From Flavobacteriaceae bacterium (GTDB lineage Bacteria; Bacteroidota; Bacteroidia; Flavobacteriales; Flavobacteriaceae): DNA of 13,843 nt. Shown piece after piece: positions 1 through 6,920 of this stretch. The DNA lies in NCBI GenBank assembly GCA_020435885.1, contig JAGQYU010000152.1, positions 1-13,843 of the forward strand, read 5' to 3'. Under the pieces are notes generated by a model that had not been told where the DNA came from, did not search any database, and saw nothing but the letters and a program-made list of their open reading frames with translations. A program made the translations under genes and the position numbers. The stretch's first letter is position 1; each line of letters opens with the position of its first letter.

Positions 1-626
1 TACGTTTGTATGAAATGTTCTTAGGACCTTTAGAGCAATCCAAGCCATGGAATACTGCCGGTATTACAGGGGTGCATGGTTTCCTTAAAAAGTTATGGAA
101 ACTCTACCATTCCGGAGAAGACGGAACATTTTACGTAGATAATTCCCTTCCTTTGGAGGGGTTAGGGGAGGAATTAAAGACCTTGCACAAAACCATCAAG
201 AAAGTAGAGGAGGATATTGAACATTTTTCTTTCAATACTTCGGTTTCTACATTTATGATCGCCGTGAACGAATTAACGGCTCAACAATGTACCAGCAGGG
301 CAATTTTAGAGCCTTTGTTGGTGTTGATATCGCCATATGCGCCACATATTGCCGAAGAACTTTGGAGTAAATTGGGCCATAAAGAATCTATTGCTTTTGC
401 ACCGTTCCCAATCTTTGATGAAAAATATTTGGTAGAAAGCACTAAGAATTACCCTGTTTCTTTCAATGGAAAAATGCGTTTTACCATAGAATTACCGTTG
501 GATATGGATGCCAAAGCCATAGAAGAAGTGGTAATGGCTCATGAAAAAACGCAGGCTCAATTGCAAGGACGTACTCCTAAGAAAGTGATAGTAGTACCCG
601 GAAAAATTGTAAATATAGTTGGGTAA
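1..626 (+). CDS. leuS: Leucyl-tRNA synthetase, C-terminal part (5' truncated by window edge)
   Basis: This is the last 207 codons of a class Ia leucyl-tRNA synthetase, the cytoplasmic enzyme that charges tRNA-Leu with leucine. The open frame is already running at base 3 (Arg-Leu-Tyr-Glu-Met-Phe), so the gene starts outside the window and the HIGH and KMSKS catalytic motifs are not visible. What can be seen is the helical anticodon-binding region (FLGPLEQSKPWNTAGITG, then the helix FLKKLWKLY), the helical segment ISPYAPHIAEELW, and the small C-terminal domain ending in KKVIVVPGKIVNIVG, which is typical of LeuS tails. The stop codon TAA (624-626) shares its last base with the ATG of the next gene, implying co-transcription or translational coupling. 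Family assignment is confident; only the full length is unknown. Confidence 0.95.
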   Translation, partial: RLYEMFLGPLEQSKPWNTAGITGVHGFLKKLWKLYHSGEDGTFYVDNSLPLEGLGEELKTLHKTIKKVEEDIEHFSFNTSVSTFMIAVNELTAQQCTSRAILEPLLVLISPYAPHIAEELWSKLGHKESIAFAPFPIFDEKYLVESTKNYPVSFNGKMRFTIELPLDMDAKAIEEVVMAHEKTQAQLQGRTPKKVIVVPGKIVNIVG

Positions 627-886
627 TGGCATTTAATGTAGAAATTATAGGAGTTGCAGCAGCCATATTTACAACGGCTGCTTTTGTGCCGCAGGTATAT
701 AAAACCTATAAAACTAAGTCGGTCAATGAACTTTCATTGGGTATGTACCTCGTATTTCTTACAGGGTTGATTCTATGGCTCACCTATGGTATTTTAATTA
801 ATAGTTTTGCTATCATTCTGGCTAATACTATTACAACCATATTGGTCATGGTGCTTATTTATTTCATACTCAGATACAAAAAGTAA
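626..886 (+). CDS. SemiSWEET family sugar transporter
   Basis: This is an 86-residue integral membrane protein of the SemiSWEET (MtN3/saliva, PQ-loop) family. Members are three-helix bundles that dimerise in the cytoplasmic membrane to carry mono- or disaccharides down their gradient. Three hydrophobic helices are visible at about residues 5-24, 37-57 and 61-82. The PQ motif is in FVPQVYKTYKTKS (Pro22-Gln23). Trp51 and Asn67 are spaced like the substrate-pocket Trp and Asn known from structurally characterised SemiSWEETs. The length is normal for the family. The start ATG overlaps the leuS stop (TAATG), so it probably shares the leuS transcript, although no functional link with leucyl-tRNA synthesis is obvious. 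The sugar carried cannot be predicted. Confidence 0.9.
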   Translation: MAFNVEIIGVAAAIFTTAAFVPQVYKTYKTKSVNELSLGMYLVFLTGLILWLTYGILINSFAIILANTITTILVMVLIYFILRYKK

Positions 887-897
887 AATTTGTTTGT

Positions 898-905
898 TAC
901 TTTTG
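898..905 (+). promoter_or_regulatory. Candidate Bacteroidota -7 promoter element (TAnnTTTG)
   Basis: TACTTTTG exactly matches the Bacteroidota -7 consensus TAnnTTTG and lies 13 bases before the ATG of the secreted protein at 919. No convincing TTG -33 element is present at the expected 17-23 base spacing, so this is a partial match and the leader would be very short. Confidence 0.35.
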
Positions 906-918
906 GAAAAACCAAAAA

Positions 919-1845
919 ATGAAACAGAAAGCTACAATTACAATTCTTTTAGCCTTTTTCAGCATTTCAGGTTTGTTTTCCCAACAACTTTATGTAGGCA
1001 ATAATGCCGAATTTTTTGTTGCATCCGGAACATTATTTACAACTAGCAATACAGTTGTAACAACAGGTACAACAGGTATTTTTTCTGTCGGAGCAGGAAG
1101 TAATTGGGGGTCAAGTCAAGAATATGTTGATGGAAAGGTAACAGGGTATGGTACAGGCATAACAAAATTGCCCATTGGCAACAATAGCATTTATGCACCT
1201 GTAACAGCAGACCATACCGGAACCGTAGAGGGGATTTACTATAATGCCACACCTTTTACAGGAACGTTAGGAACCAATATAGATGCCAAATCTGATATTG
1301 AATATTGGGAACTTACAGGCAATGCAACCATTACACTTCCGTGGGATTCACATAGTGATATGACCACCTTGGTAAACAATAATGGAGGTTCTATAAATTC
1401 CATTGCGGTTGTTGGTTTAAATGGCAGTACATGGAATTTGGTTTCTGCACCGCAAACCAATACTGTTACAGGTAATTTAACGCAAGGAAATGTTACTACT
1501 GATAGTGCGGTAAAAGTAAATTTAAACGGATTTTCACAATTTACATTTGGTATAGACCATCAAGTAGTGTTAGATGTAGATAACCTACTGCTAAATAAAG
1601 ATATTGTATTGCTGAACAATCCTGTACAGGCAAATACAGATATACTTTTCAGAACATCCAATATAACTGATAACCTCAATGTAACTCTTTTTGACATTGA
1701 AGGAAGAACACTCCAAAAACATACCGCTATAAAGTTAGATGGCGGTGTTGGAACCATACCAAATACAAACTTATCTTCAGGAATATATGTATTAAAGTTT
1801 GAACACGAAGGGAAACTAGGTATCAAAAAAATAATCATCCAATAA
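919..1845 (+). CDS. Secreted protein with T9SS type A C-terminal sorting domain
   Basis: This 308-residue protein is predicted to be exported and then secreted or surface-anchored by the type IX system of gliding Bacteroidota. An N-terminal signal peptide is visible (MKQKATITILLAFFSISGLFSQQ, with lysines, a hydrophobic core and a likely cleavage near Ser-Gln). The middle (about 25-215) is rich in Gly, Thr, Asn and Val and looks like beta-structure, but I recognise no enzymatic domain. From about residue 228 to the end it has the T9SS type A sorting-domain pattern: a short NNPV motif, beta strands with a central DIEGR turn, LSSGIYVLKFEHEGK, and a terminal KKIIIQ. The next gene follows after 18 bases and also encodes an exported protein, so the two are probably co-expressed. 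The cargo function is unknown; an adhesin or structural surface role is one guess. Confidence 0.8.
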   Translation: MKQKATITILLAFFSISGLFSQQLYVGNNAEFFVASGTLFTTSNTVVTTGTTGIFSVGAGSNWGSSQEYVDGKVTGYGTGITKLPIGNNSIYAPVTADHTGTVEGIYYNATPFTGTLGTNIDAKSDIEYWELTGNATITLPWDSHSDMTTLVNNNGGSINSIAVVGLNGSTWNLVSAPQTNTVTGNLTQGNVTTDSAVKVNLNGFSQFTFGIDHQVVLDVDNLLLNKDIVLLNNPVQANTDILFRTSNITDNLNVTLFDIEGRTLQKHTAIKLDGGVGTIPNTNLSSGIYVLKFEHEGKLGIKKIIIQ

Positions 1846-1863
1846 CGAAATAAATCAAAGATC

Positions 1864-2937
1864 ATGATAAAGAATATAAAAATTACAATAGTTGCATTGC
1901 TTTTTACAACTATGGGATTTGCTCAAGTAGGAATAGGAACCACTTCACCAAATGCCTCATCAGCACTAGATGTTACTGCTACCAATAAAGGTTTTTTAAT
2001 GCCTAGGGTTACAACGGCTCAAAGAACAGCCATTAGTAGTCCTGCAACTGGTTTACAAGTGTATGATACTGATACGGATACATTTTGGTATTATAACGGA
2101 GCTACTTGGACAGAGAATTCAGGTGGCGGAAAATTTGTTGATGGCGCAAGTAGCGATATTGCTTATTATGATGGAAGAGTAGGTATTGGTATTAATACGT
2201 TCTCTCAAGCGCATAAACTTTTCGTACAAAGTACTAAAACTGGAGAAAATGAAAGCCATACAGCAGCTAGAATCAATGCTAATTATAATGGAACAGGAAC
2301 TAGTACTACTACATACGGCCTAGCTGCTTTTGCTGTTAATTCAGGAACAGGAACGGTAGATTTTGCTATAGGGACCCAGGGAATTGTAGAGAATAAAGAT
2401 ATTTCAGGAACCTTAAATTATGGATTTGGCTCCTGGCCTCAAGTGTATAATTATGGGACAATGGACATTGGGGCAGGTGTATATTCAACGGTATATAATT
2501 ATGGGACTATGAATGAAGCTGAGGCTTTTGCTTCAACTATATATAATTCTGCAGGGGAATCGTTAAATAAATCATATTTATCATATTTAGTTACCACTAA
2601 TGATGGGGTTCTTAATGAAGGGTATGGTGTAAGATTAGGGTATTTAGGATCGGGGACAATTACTAATTCTTATGCAATTTATATAGAAGATAACTTTAAT
2701 AAAGGCACTAATAACAATTTTGCAATTTATTCAGCATCAAACGCTGACTCCTATTTTGAGGGCAATGTAGGTATAGGTACGAATGATCCTCAACAAAAAG
2801 TACATATTAGCGGAGCTATGCGCTTAGAGCCTCAAGCTACTGCTCCTACAGGGGCTTTAGGAGATCTATATGCCGGAACAGATGGTAATTTATATTTCCA
2901 TGATGGTACTAGTTGGAGACAAGTACAATTAAATTAA
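1864..2937 (+). CDS. Exported repetitive surface protein, tail-fibre-like (function unknown)
   Basis: This 357-residue protein has a signal peptide (MIKNIKITIVALLFTTMGFAQ) followed directly by VGIGTTSPNASSALDV and then GFLMPRVTTAQRTAI and GLQVYDTDTDTFWYYNG. That head module recurs in many flavobacterial surface proteins and resembles phage tail-fibre segments. The module is partly repeated near the C-terminus (GNVGIGTNDPQQKVHISG, then a DLYAGTDGNLYFHDG segment). Between them is a Gly/Tyr/Asn-rich region with imperfect 16-residue repeats (residues about 178-241), suggesting a beta-solenoid stalk. No T9SS C-terminal domain is seen, unlike the upstream neighbour, so it may depend on that neighbour or use another sorting route. 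I do not recognise a specific function; adhesion or a fibre structure is inferred from architecture only. Confidence 0.7.
   Translation: MIKNIKITIVALLFTTMGFAQVGIGTTSPNASSALDVTATNKGFLMPRVTTAQRTAISSPATGLQVYDTDTDTFWYYNGATWTENSGGGKFVDGASSDIAYYDGRVGIGINTFSQAHKLFVQSTKTGENESHTAARINANYNGTGTSTTTYGLAAFAVNSGTGTVDFAIGTQGIVENKDISGTLNYGFGSWPQVYNYGTMDIGAGVYSTVYNYGTMNEAEAFASTIYNSAGESLNKSYLSYLVTTNDGVLNEGYGVRLGYLGSGTITNSYAIYIEDNFNKGTNNNFAIYSASNADSYFEGNVGIGTNDPQQKVHISGAMRLEPQATAPTGALGDLYAGTDGNLYFHDGTSWRQVQLN
2395..2586 (+). repeat. Imperfect 48-bp (16-residue) tandem repeats inside the surface protein gene
   Basis: The units at 2443-2490 and 2491-2538 both begin with a near-identical stretch encoding VYNYGTM and end in a Ser-Thr pair (VYNYGTMDIGAGVYST and VYNYGTMNEAEAFAST). 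The unit at 2539-2586 starts with a related IYNS, and the preceding unit at 2395-2442 carries LNYGFG. The 48-base period keeps the frame. The two central copies are also similar at DNA level (2443-2463 against 2491-2511), which points to fairly recent duplication. Confidence 0.6.
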
Positions 2938-2945
2938 TTTTCAAT

Positions 2946-2974
2946 TTGTTTTTTAAATAATTTTTTTACATTTG
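2946..2974 (+). promoter_or_regulatory. trp operon promoter, Bacteroidota type (TTG-N18-TAnnTTTG)
   Basis: A TTG at 2946-2948 is separated by 18 bases from TACATTTG at 2967-2974, an exact match to TAnnTTTG. Both elements and the spacing fit the housekeeping sigma consensus of Bacteroidota. Transcription would start about 5-8 bases after 2974, leaving roughly ten bases before the leader-peptide ATG at 2992. This is the only good promoter match I find ahead of the trp genes. Confidence 0.7.
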
Positions 2975-2991
2975 CTCGACATAGAACAAAA

Positions 2992-3054
2992 ATGAATACA
3001 ACTTTAAATAATACTTGGTGGTGGTGCTCTCGAAAATTTAATTTCGTGAAGTAA
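2992..3054 (+). CDS. trpL: trp operon leader peptide (20 aa, three tandem Trp codons)
   Basis: This short frame encodes MNTTLNNTWWWCSRKFNFVK followed by TAA. Codons 9-11 (3016-3024) are three consecutive TGG, a density that is very unlikely by chance immediately upstream of trpE. The ATG follows an A-rich stretch (gaacaaaa), the usual start context here. The peptide would have no function itself: translation of its Trp codons would sense charged tRNA-Trp, and a ribosome stalled there would alter folding of the downstream leader RNA. The stop codon sits 31 bases before the terminator stem at 3086. The symbol trpL is used by analogy with enterobacterial leaders; sequence similarity to them is not implied beyond the Trp run. 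Confidence 0.85.
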   Translation: MNTTLNNTWWWCSRKFNFVK

Positions 3055-3116
3055 GACCGTTTGTATATTTAAAACTCAAAATAACAAGGCTTGTCAATTC
3101 ACGACAAGCCTTTTTT
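3028..3116 (+). promoter_or_regulatory. Candidate trp transcription attenuator: alternative leader RNA structures
   Basis: Hand pairing gives the three mutually exclusive stems expected of ribosome-mediated attenuation. (1:2) Bases 3031-3035 pair with 3042-3046, extended past a T-T mismatch by 3028-3029 with 3048-3049. (2:3, antiterminator) Bases 3044-3050 pair perfectly with 3098-3104, with an additional inner helix of 3053-3055 and 3057-3058 with 3088-3092 around a bulged A3056. (3:4) The intrinsic terminator is 3086-3095 with 3103-3112. A ribosome stalled at the Trp codons (3016-3024) would cover the 1:2 left arm and leave 3044-3058 free to form the antiterminator. A ribosome that reaches the stop at 3052-3054 would mask that segment and permit termination. 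Base pairs are seen in the sequence; no energies were computed. Confidence 0.7.
3086..3116 (+). terminator. Intrinsic terminator (attenuator) in the trp leader
   Basis: A perfect 10-bp stem pairs 3086-3095 (AAGGCTTGTC) with 3103-3112 (GACAAGCCTT) around a 7-base loop at 3096-3102. It is followed by an uninterrupted T run through 3116. It lies only 11 bases before the trpE ATG, so it can only act as a conditional terminator for trpE rather than ending an upstream unit independently of the leader. Confidence 0.88.
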
Positions 3117-3127
3117 ATTGATAAAAA

Positions 3128-4531
3128 ATGAAAAAATTTAAGTTAACAACACATTATAAAAAAATCATTGCTGATACCATTACCCCTGTGAGTGTATATC
3201 TAAAGGTACGTGATAAATTCCCTAACAGCATTTTATTGGAGAGTAGCGATTATCATGCCAATAAGAATAGCTTTTCGTATATCTGTTGCAATCCAATAGC
3301 GTCTATAAAAGTAAAGGAGGAGGTTGTTTATCAAACATTTCCGGACGGAACTGAGCTAAGAAATAACATTGATGATGATATGGATGTTCCAGCAGTTATT
3401 CACCAATTTTCTCAACAGTTTCAGGTATCAAATAATGAAGATTTTAAATTCATCAACAATGGTATTTTTGGTTATATAGCTTATGATGCTGTTCGTTATT
3501 TTGAAGATATCGAAATCACAAAAAAAGAAGGTTCTCTAGATATTCCTGATATTTATTATGCTGTTTATCAGAATGTTATTGCAATCAATCATTTTAAGAA
3601 TGAGGCTTATATTTTTGCACATACCTATAATGATGAAAGCAATATTGAAAATCTGCATCAGCTTATCAAAGCGAAAAATTTTACTACATACGGTTTTTCT
3701 AAAAGCGGTAACATAGATTCAAACCTTACAGATGAAGAGTACAAAGAACATGTTGAATTAGCAAAAAAACATTGTGCCAGAGGCGATGTTTTTCAATTGG
3801 TACTTTCCAAAAAGTTTTCTCAACAATTTAAAGGAGATGAATTTAACGTGTACCGTGCGTTGCGAAGTATTAATCCCTCACCTTATTTGTTTTATTTCGA
3901 TTACGGAAATTTTAAAATATTTGGAAGCTCTCCGGAAGCACAACTGATAGTAAGTGATGGCAAGGCCGAAATCCATCCAATTGCAGGGACTTTTAAACGT
4001 ACCGGGAACGATGAAAAAGATGCACAACTTGCCAAAGAATTAACCGAAGATGTTAAAGAAAACAGTGAGCATGTGATGTTAGTAGATTTGGCACGTAATG
4101 ATCTCAGCAGACATGGAACTGATGTAAAAGTAGAAACATATAGAGAGGTGCAGTTTTTTTCGCATGTTATCCATTTGGTGAGCAAGGTTACAGGGCAAAA
4201 ACACAAAAATATACCAACTATGCAGGTGGTAGCCGATACTTTTCCAGCAGGTACATTAAGTGGAGCGCCTAAACATATGGCTATGCAATTGATTGAACGT
4301 TATGAAAAAACCAGTAGAAACTTTTATGGTGGGGCAATCGGTTTTATGGATTTTGAAGGAAATTTTAACCATGCTATTATGATTCGGACATTTTTGAGTA
4401 AAGACCATACATTGCATTGGCAGGCAGGCGCCGGATTAGTTTCCAAATCAAACCCTGAACATGAATTGCAAGAAGTATATAACAAGTTAGGGGCCTTGAA
4501 CAAGGCCATAGAATTGGCAGAAAATATTTAA
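3128..4531 (+). CDS. trpE: Anthranilate synthase component I
   Basis: The protein converts chorismate to anthranilate with ammonia supplied by the glutaminase subunit TrpG encoded next, the committed step of tryptophan synthesis in the cytoplasm. The 467-residue length is normal for TrpE. The N-terminal domain has LLESSD at residues 36-41, matching the LLES element of the tryptophan feedback-inhibition site. The chorismate-binding domain carries IAGTFKR (about 284-290), LVDLARNDLSR, FPAGTLSGAPK (about 371-381), GGAIGF and QAGAGLVSKSNPEHE. Para-aminobenzoate synthase PabB is homologous, but the adjacent trpG, the trp genes and the leader make TrpE clear. Only one Trp residue is present (HWQAG). 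It is the first enzyme gene after the attenuator; the trpG ATG follows after one base. Confidence 0.97.
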   Translation: MKKFKLTTHYKKIIADTITPVSVYLKVRDKFPNSILLESSDYHANKNSFSYICCNPIASIKVKEEVVYQTFPDGTELRNNIDDDMDVPAVIHQFSQQFQVSNNEDFKFINNGIFGYIAYDAVRYFEDIEITKKEGSLDIPDIYYAVYQNVIAINHFKNEAYIFAHTYNDESNIENLHQLIKAKNFTTYGFSKSGNIDSNLTDEEYKEHVELAKKHCARGDVFQLVLSKKFSQQFKGDEFNVYRALRSINPSPYLFYFDYGNFKIFGSSPEAQLIVSDGKAEIHPIAGTFKRTGNDEKDAQLAKELTEDVKENSEHVMLVDLARNDLSRHGTDVKVETYREVQFFSHVIHLVSKVTGQKHKNIPTMQVVADTFPAGTLSGAPKHMAMQLIERYEKTSRNFYGGAIGFMDFEGNFNHAIMIRTFLSKDHTLHWQAGAGLVSKSNPEHELQEVYNKLGALNKAIELAENI

Positions 4532-4532
4532 A

Positions 4533-5099
4533 ATGAAGATATTAGTCATAGATAATTACGATAGTTTTACCTACAATCTAGTGCATTATTTGGAGGATTT
4601 AGATTGCGAGGTTACCGTAAAAAGAAACGATCAGTTAACCTTAGAAGAGGTAGCATTTTTTGATAAAATAGTACTTTCTCCGGGCCCGGGAATCCCTGAT
4701 GAGGCGGGTTTATTAAAACCTATTATTGAAAAATATGCGCCTACCAAAAGTATTTTAGGAGTATGTTTAGGACAACAGGCCATTGGTGAGGTTTTTGGAG
4801 GGAAATTAACGAATTTAGATACCGTTTATCATGGTGTTGCCACTAAAGTAACTATTACGGTTGATAATGAGCCTATCTTTAAAAACATTGAAAACACTAT
4901 AGATGTTGGCAGGTATCACTCATGGGTGGTTGATGAAAAAACACTGCCGGAAGAATTGGAAGCCACCTCTTTTGATGAGAATGGACAAATCATGTCGCTT
5001 CGCCATAAAAAATATGATGTGAAGGGAGTACAGTTTCATCCTGAATCTGTGCTAACTCCACAAGGAAAGCAGATGTTAAAAAATTGGTTAGATAGCTAA
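4533..5099 (+). CDS. trpG: Anthranilate synthase component II, glutamine amidotransferase
   Basis: This is a class I glutamine amidotransferase that releases ammonia from glutamine for TrpE. The 188-residue length fits a stand-alone TrpG, not fused to TrpD as in enterobacteria. Visible motifs are IDNYDSFTYNLV at the N-terminus, the oxyanion element LSPGPG (48-53), the nucleophile elbow GVCLGQQAIGE with Cys78, and QFHPES with His169 and Glu171 completing the triad. TrpG can double as PabA in some bacteria, which cannot be excluded here. Position one base after the trpE stop indicates tight coupling. Confidence 0.96.
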   Translation: MKILVIDNYDSFTYNLVHYLEDLDCEVTVKRNDQLTLEEVAFFDKIVLSPGPGIPDEAGLLKPIIEKYAPTKSILGVCLGQQAIGEVFGGKLTNLDTVYHGVATKVTITVDNEPIFKNIENTIDVGRYHSWVVDEKTLPEELEATSFDENGQIMSLRHKKYDVKGVQFHPESVLTPQGKQMLKNWLDS

Positions 5100-5109
5100 A
5101 ACTTGGGTG

Positions 5110-6108
5110 ATGAAAGAACTATTGAACAGATTGATAAACCACGAAACGATCTCCAAGGAAGAGGCAAGAAATGCTTTGGTTAACATCTCCAAAGGACAAT
5201 ACAACCAAAGTCAGATAGCTTCCTTTCTTACAGTGTATATGATGCGTAGCATCACTACAGAAGAACTGGAAGGTTTTAGAGATGCGCTGCTAGAATTATG
5301 TTTAGCTGTAGACTTTTCGGAATACAACACTATTGACCTTTGCGGAACAGGAGGTGATGGCAAAAATACATTCAACATTTCTACATTGGCATCATTTGTA
5401 ACTGCCGGTGCAGGTGTAAATGTTACTAAACATGGTAATTATGGAGTTTCTTCTATTTCCGGTTCTAGTAACGTAATGGAGTTTTTAGGTATTAAATTTA
5501 GTAATGATAAAGACTTTTTAGAGAAGTGCTTAAACGAAGCAGGTATTTGTGTGTTGCATGCTCCGTTATTCCACCCTGCTATGAAAAATGTAGCGCCAAT
5601 TCGCAAGGAGTTGGGGGTAAAAACCTTTTTCAATATGTTGGGGCCTATGGTAAATCCTGCTTTTCCAAAAAATCAACTAGTTGGTGTTTTTAATTTGGAA
5701 TTATTGCGTTTGTATGGTTATTTATATCAAAATACTGATAAAAATTATACCATTTTACATGCGTTGGATGGTTATGATGAAATTTCGCTAACAGGAAATA
5801 CAAAGGTTATTTCTAATAATTATGATGGAGTTTTAACTCCCCAAGAGCTAGATGTGCGGCAAATTTCGCAAAAAGATATTTTTGGTGGTGATACTGTTGA
5901 AGAATCCGCTAAAATTTTTATGAATGTTATCAATGGTAAGGGAACTGAAGCACAGACCAATGTGGTATGTGCCAATGCGGGGATGGCTATTGCAACTGTA
6001 AAGAATGTAACACCAAAAGAAGGTTTTGAAACTGCCAGAGAATCGTTGCGAAGTGGCAAAGCACTAGTAGCACTCCAAAAATTACAACAGCTAAGTAAAG
6101 AAAATTAA
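5110..6108 (+). CDS. trpD: Anthranilate phosphoribosyltransferase
   Basis: The enzyme transfers phosphoribose from PRPP to anthranilate. At 332 residues from the ATG at 5110 it has the usual length; an in-frame GTG three bases earlier is possible but less likely. Motifs present are the PRPP loop CGTGGDGKNTFNIST (from Cys78), KHGN (107-110), SGSSNVMEFLG, the anthranilate-site segment PIRKELGVKTFFNMLGP, and the metal-binding Asp223-Glu224 in GYDEIS. KHGNYGVSSISGS replaces the more usual KHGNRSVSSKSGS found in many phyla. No Trp codons were seen. It lies 10 bases after trpG and two bases before trpC. Confidence 0.96.
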   Translation: MKELLNRLINHETISKEEARNALVNISKGQYNQSQIASFLTVYMMRSITTEELEGFRDALLELCLAVDFSEYNTIDLCGTGGDGKNTFNISTLASFVTAGAGVNVTKHGNYGVSSISGSSNVMEFLGIKFSNDKDFLEKCLNEAGICVLHAPLFHPAMKNVAPIRKELGVKTFFNMLGPMVNPAFPKNQLVGVFNLELLRLYGYLYQNTDKNYTILHALDGYDEISLTGNTKVISNNYDGVLTPQELDVRQISQKDIFGGDTVEESAKIFMNVINGKGTEAQTNVVCANAGMAIATVKNVTPKEGFETARESLRSGKALVALQKLQQLSKEN

Positions 6109-6110
6109 GG

Positions 6111-6890
6111 ATGACCATTTTAGATAAGATCATAGCTGATAAATATATCGAGGTACAACTGAGAAAAAGTATAATACCAATCTCTGAGCTAGAAAAAAAC
6201 ACATTATTTCAAAGAGAAACTATTTTGCTTTCCAACTGTTTAAAAGACAGTAAAACCGGTATTATTGCTGAGCATAAGCGAAGGTCACCTTCCAAAGCAA
6301 TTATCAATCAGAACTTAAATGTATTTGATGTTGCCAAAGGTTATGAAACTGCAGGCGTTTGCGGTATGTCTGTCTTAACTGATGGTAAATATTTCGGAGG
6401 TTCATTAGATGATTTATTAACCGCGAGGGCAAGTTGTAATCTGCCGTTGCTTAGAAAAGAATTTATCATTGATGAATATCAATTGTTGGAAGCAAAAGCC
6501 TTTGGAGCTGATGTAGTGTTGTTGATTGCAGCGTTGTTATCCAGAAAGGAAATAAAACAATTCTCTGAATTTGCCAAAAAATTAGGCTTGGAAGTGTTAC
6601 TTGAAGTCCATAATGAAGAAGAATTACAAAAATCTGTGATGCCCAGTTTGGATATGATTGGGGTTAATAATCGAAATTTAAAAACTTTTGAGGTTTCAAT
6701 TGAAACGAGTAAAAAACTAAGCAGTTTGATCCCCGATGATTTTGTAAAAGTATCAGAAAGTGGTATCAGCGAGGTACAAATGATAAAAGAATTAAGAACT
6801 TTTGGATATAAAGGTTTTTTAATCGGTGAAAATTTTATGAAAACAGATGATCCGGGCAAAAGCGCTAAAGAATTTATAAGCCTCCTCTAA
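6111..6890 (+). CDS. trpC: Indole-3-glycerol phosphate synthase
   Basis: This TIM-barrel enzyme closes the indole ring, converting CdRP to indole-3-glycerol phosphate. It is 259 residues, the normal length for a monofunctional TrpC not fused to TrpF. Catalytic and binding residues can be placed: Glu54 and Lys56 in AEHKRRSPS, Lys116 in LRKEFIID, Glu165 in LLEVHNE, Asn187 in VNNRNL, and Glu216-Ser217 in SESGIS. The phosphate site GFLIGENFM is near the end. The last codons and stop (AGC CTC CTC TAA) run into a palindromic repeat that begins immediately after the stop, so the extreme C-terminus (SLL) may itself be repeat-derived. The gene contains no Trp codons that I can see. Confidence 0.96.
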   Translation: MTILDKIIADKYIEVQLRKSIIPISELEKNTLFQRETILLSNCLKDSKTGIIAEHKRRSPSKAIINQNLNVFDVAKGYETAGVCGMSVLTDGKYFGGSLDDLLTARASCNLPLLRKEFIIDEYQLLEAKAFGADVVLLIAALLSRKEIKQFSEFAKKLGLEVLLEVHNEEELQKSVMPSLDMIGVNNRNLKTFEVSIETSKKLSSLIPDDFVKVSESGISEVQMIKELRTFGYKGFLIGENFMKTDDPGKSAKEFISLL

Positions 6891-6907
6891 CTCCTCCAAA
6901 GGAGGAG
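6891..6907. repeat. Short palindromic repeat directly after trpC
   Basis: CTCCTCC and GGAGGAG form a perfect 7-bp stem around AAA. The upstream bases 6881-6887 (CCTCCTC), inside the last trpC codons, look like part of the same unit. This palindrome resembles short interspersed repeats that I associate with Bacteroidota intergenic regions; copy number in this genome is unknown. It is paired with a second palindrome about 50 bases downstream and may mark one end of a small MITE-like element. Confidence 0.6.
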
Positions 6908-6920
6908 AATTTCATTGTTA

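Noticed and set aside
2938..3127. Riboswitch, T-box or TRAP-type control of trpE
   Set aside because: I see no T-box specifier/anti-terminator bulge sequence and no series of spaced GAG/UAG triplets. The three Trp codons with competing hairpins explain the region better.
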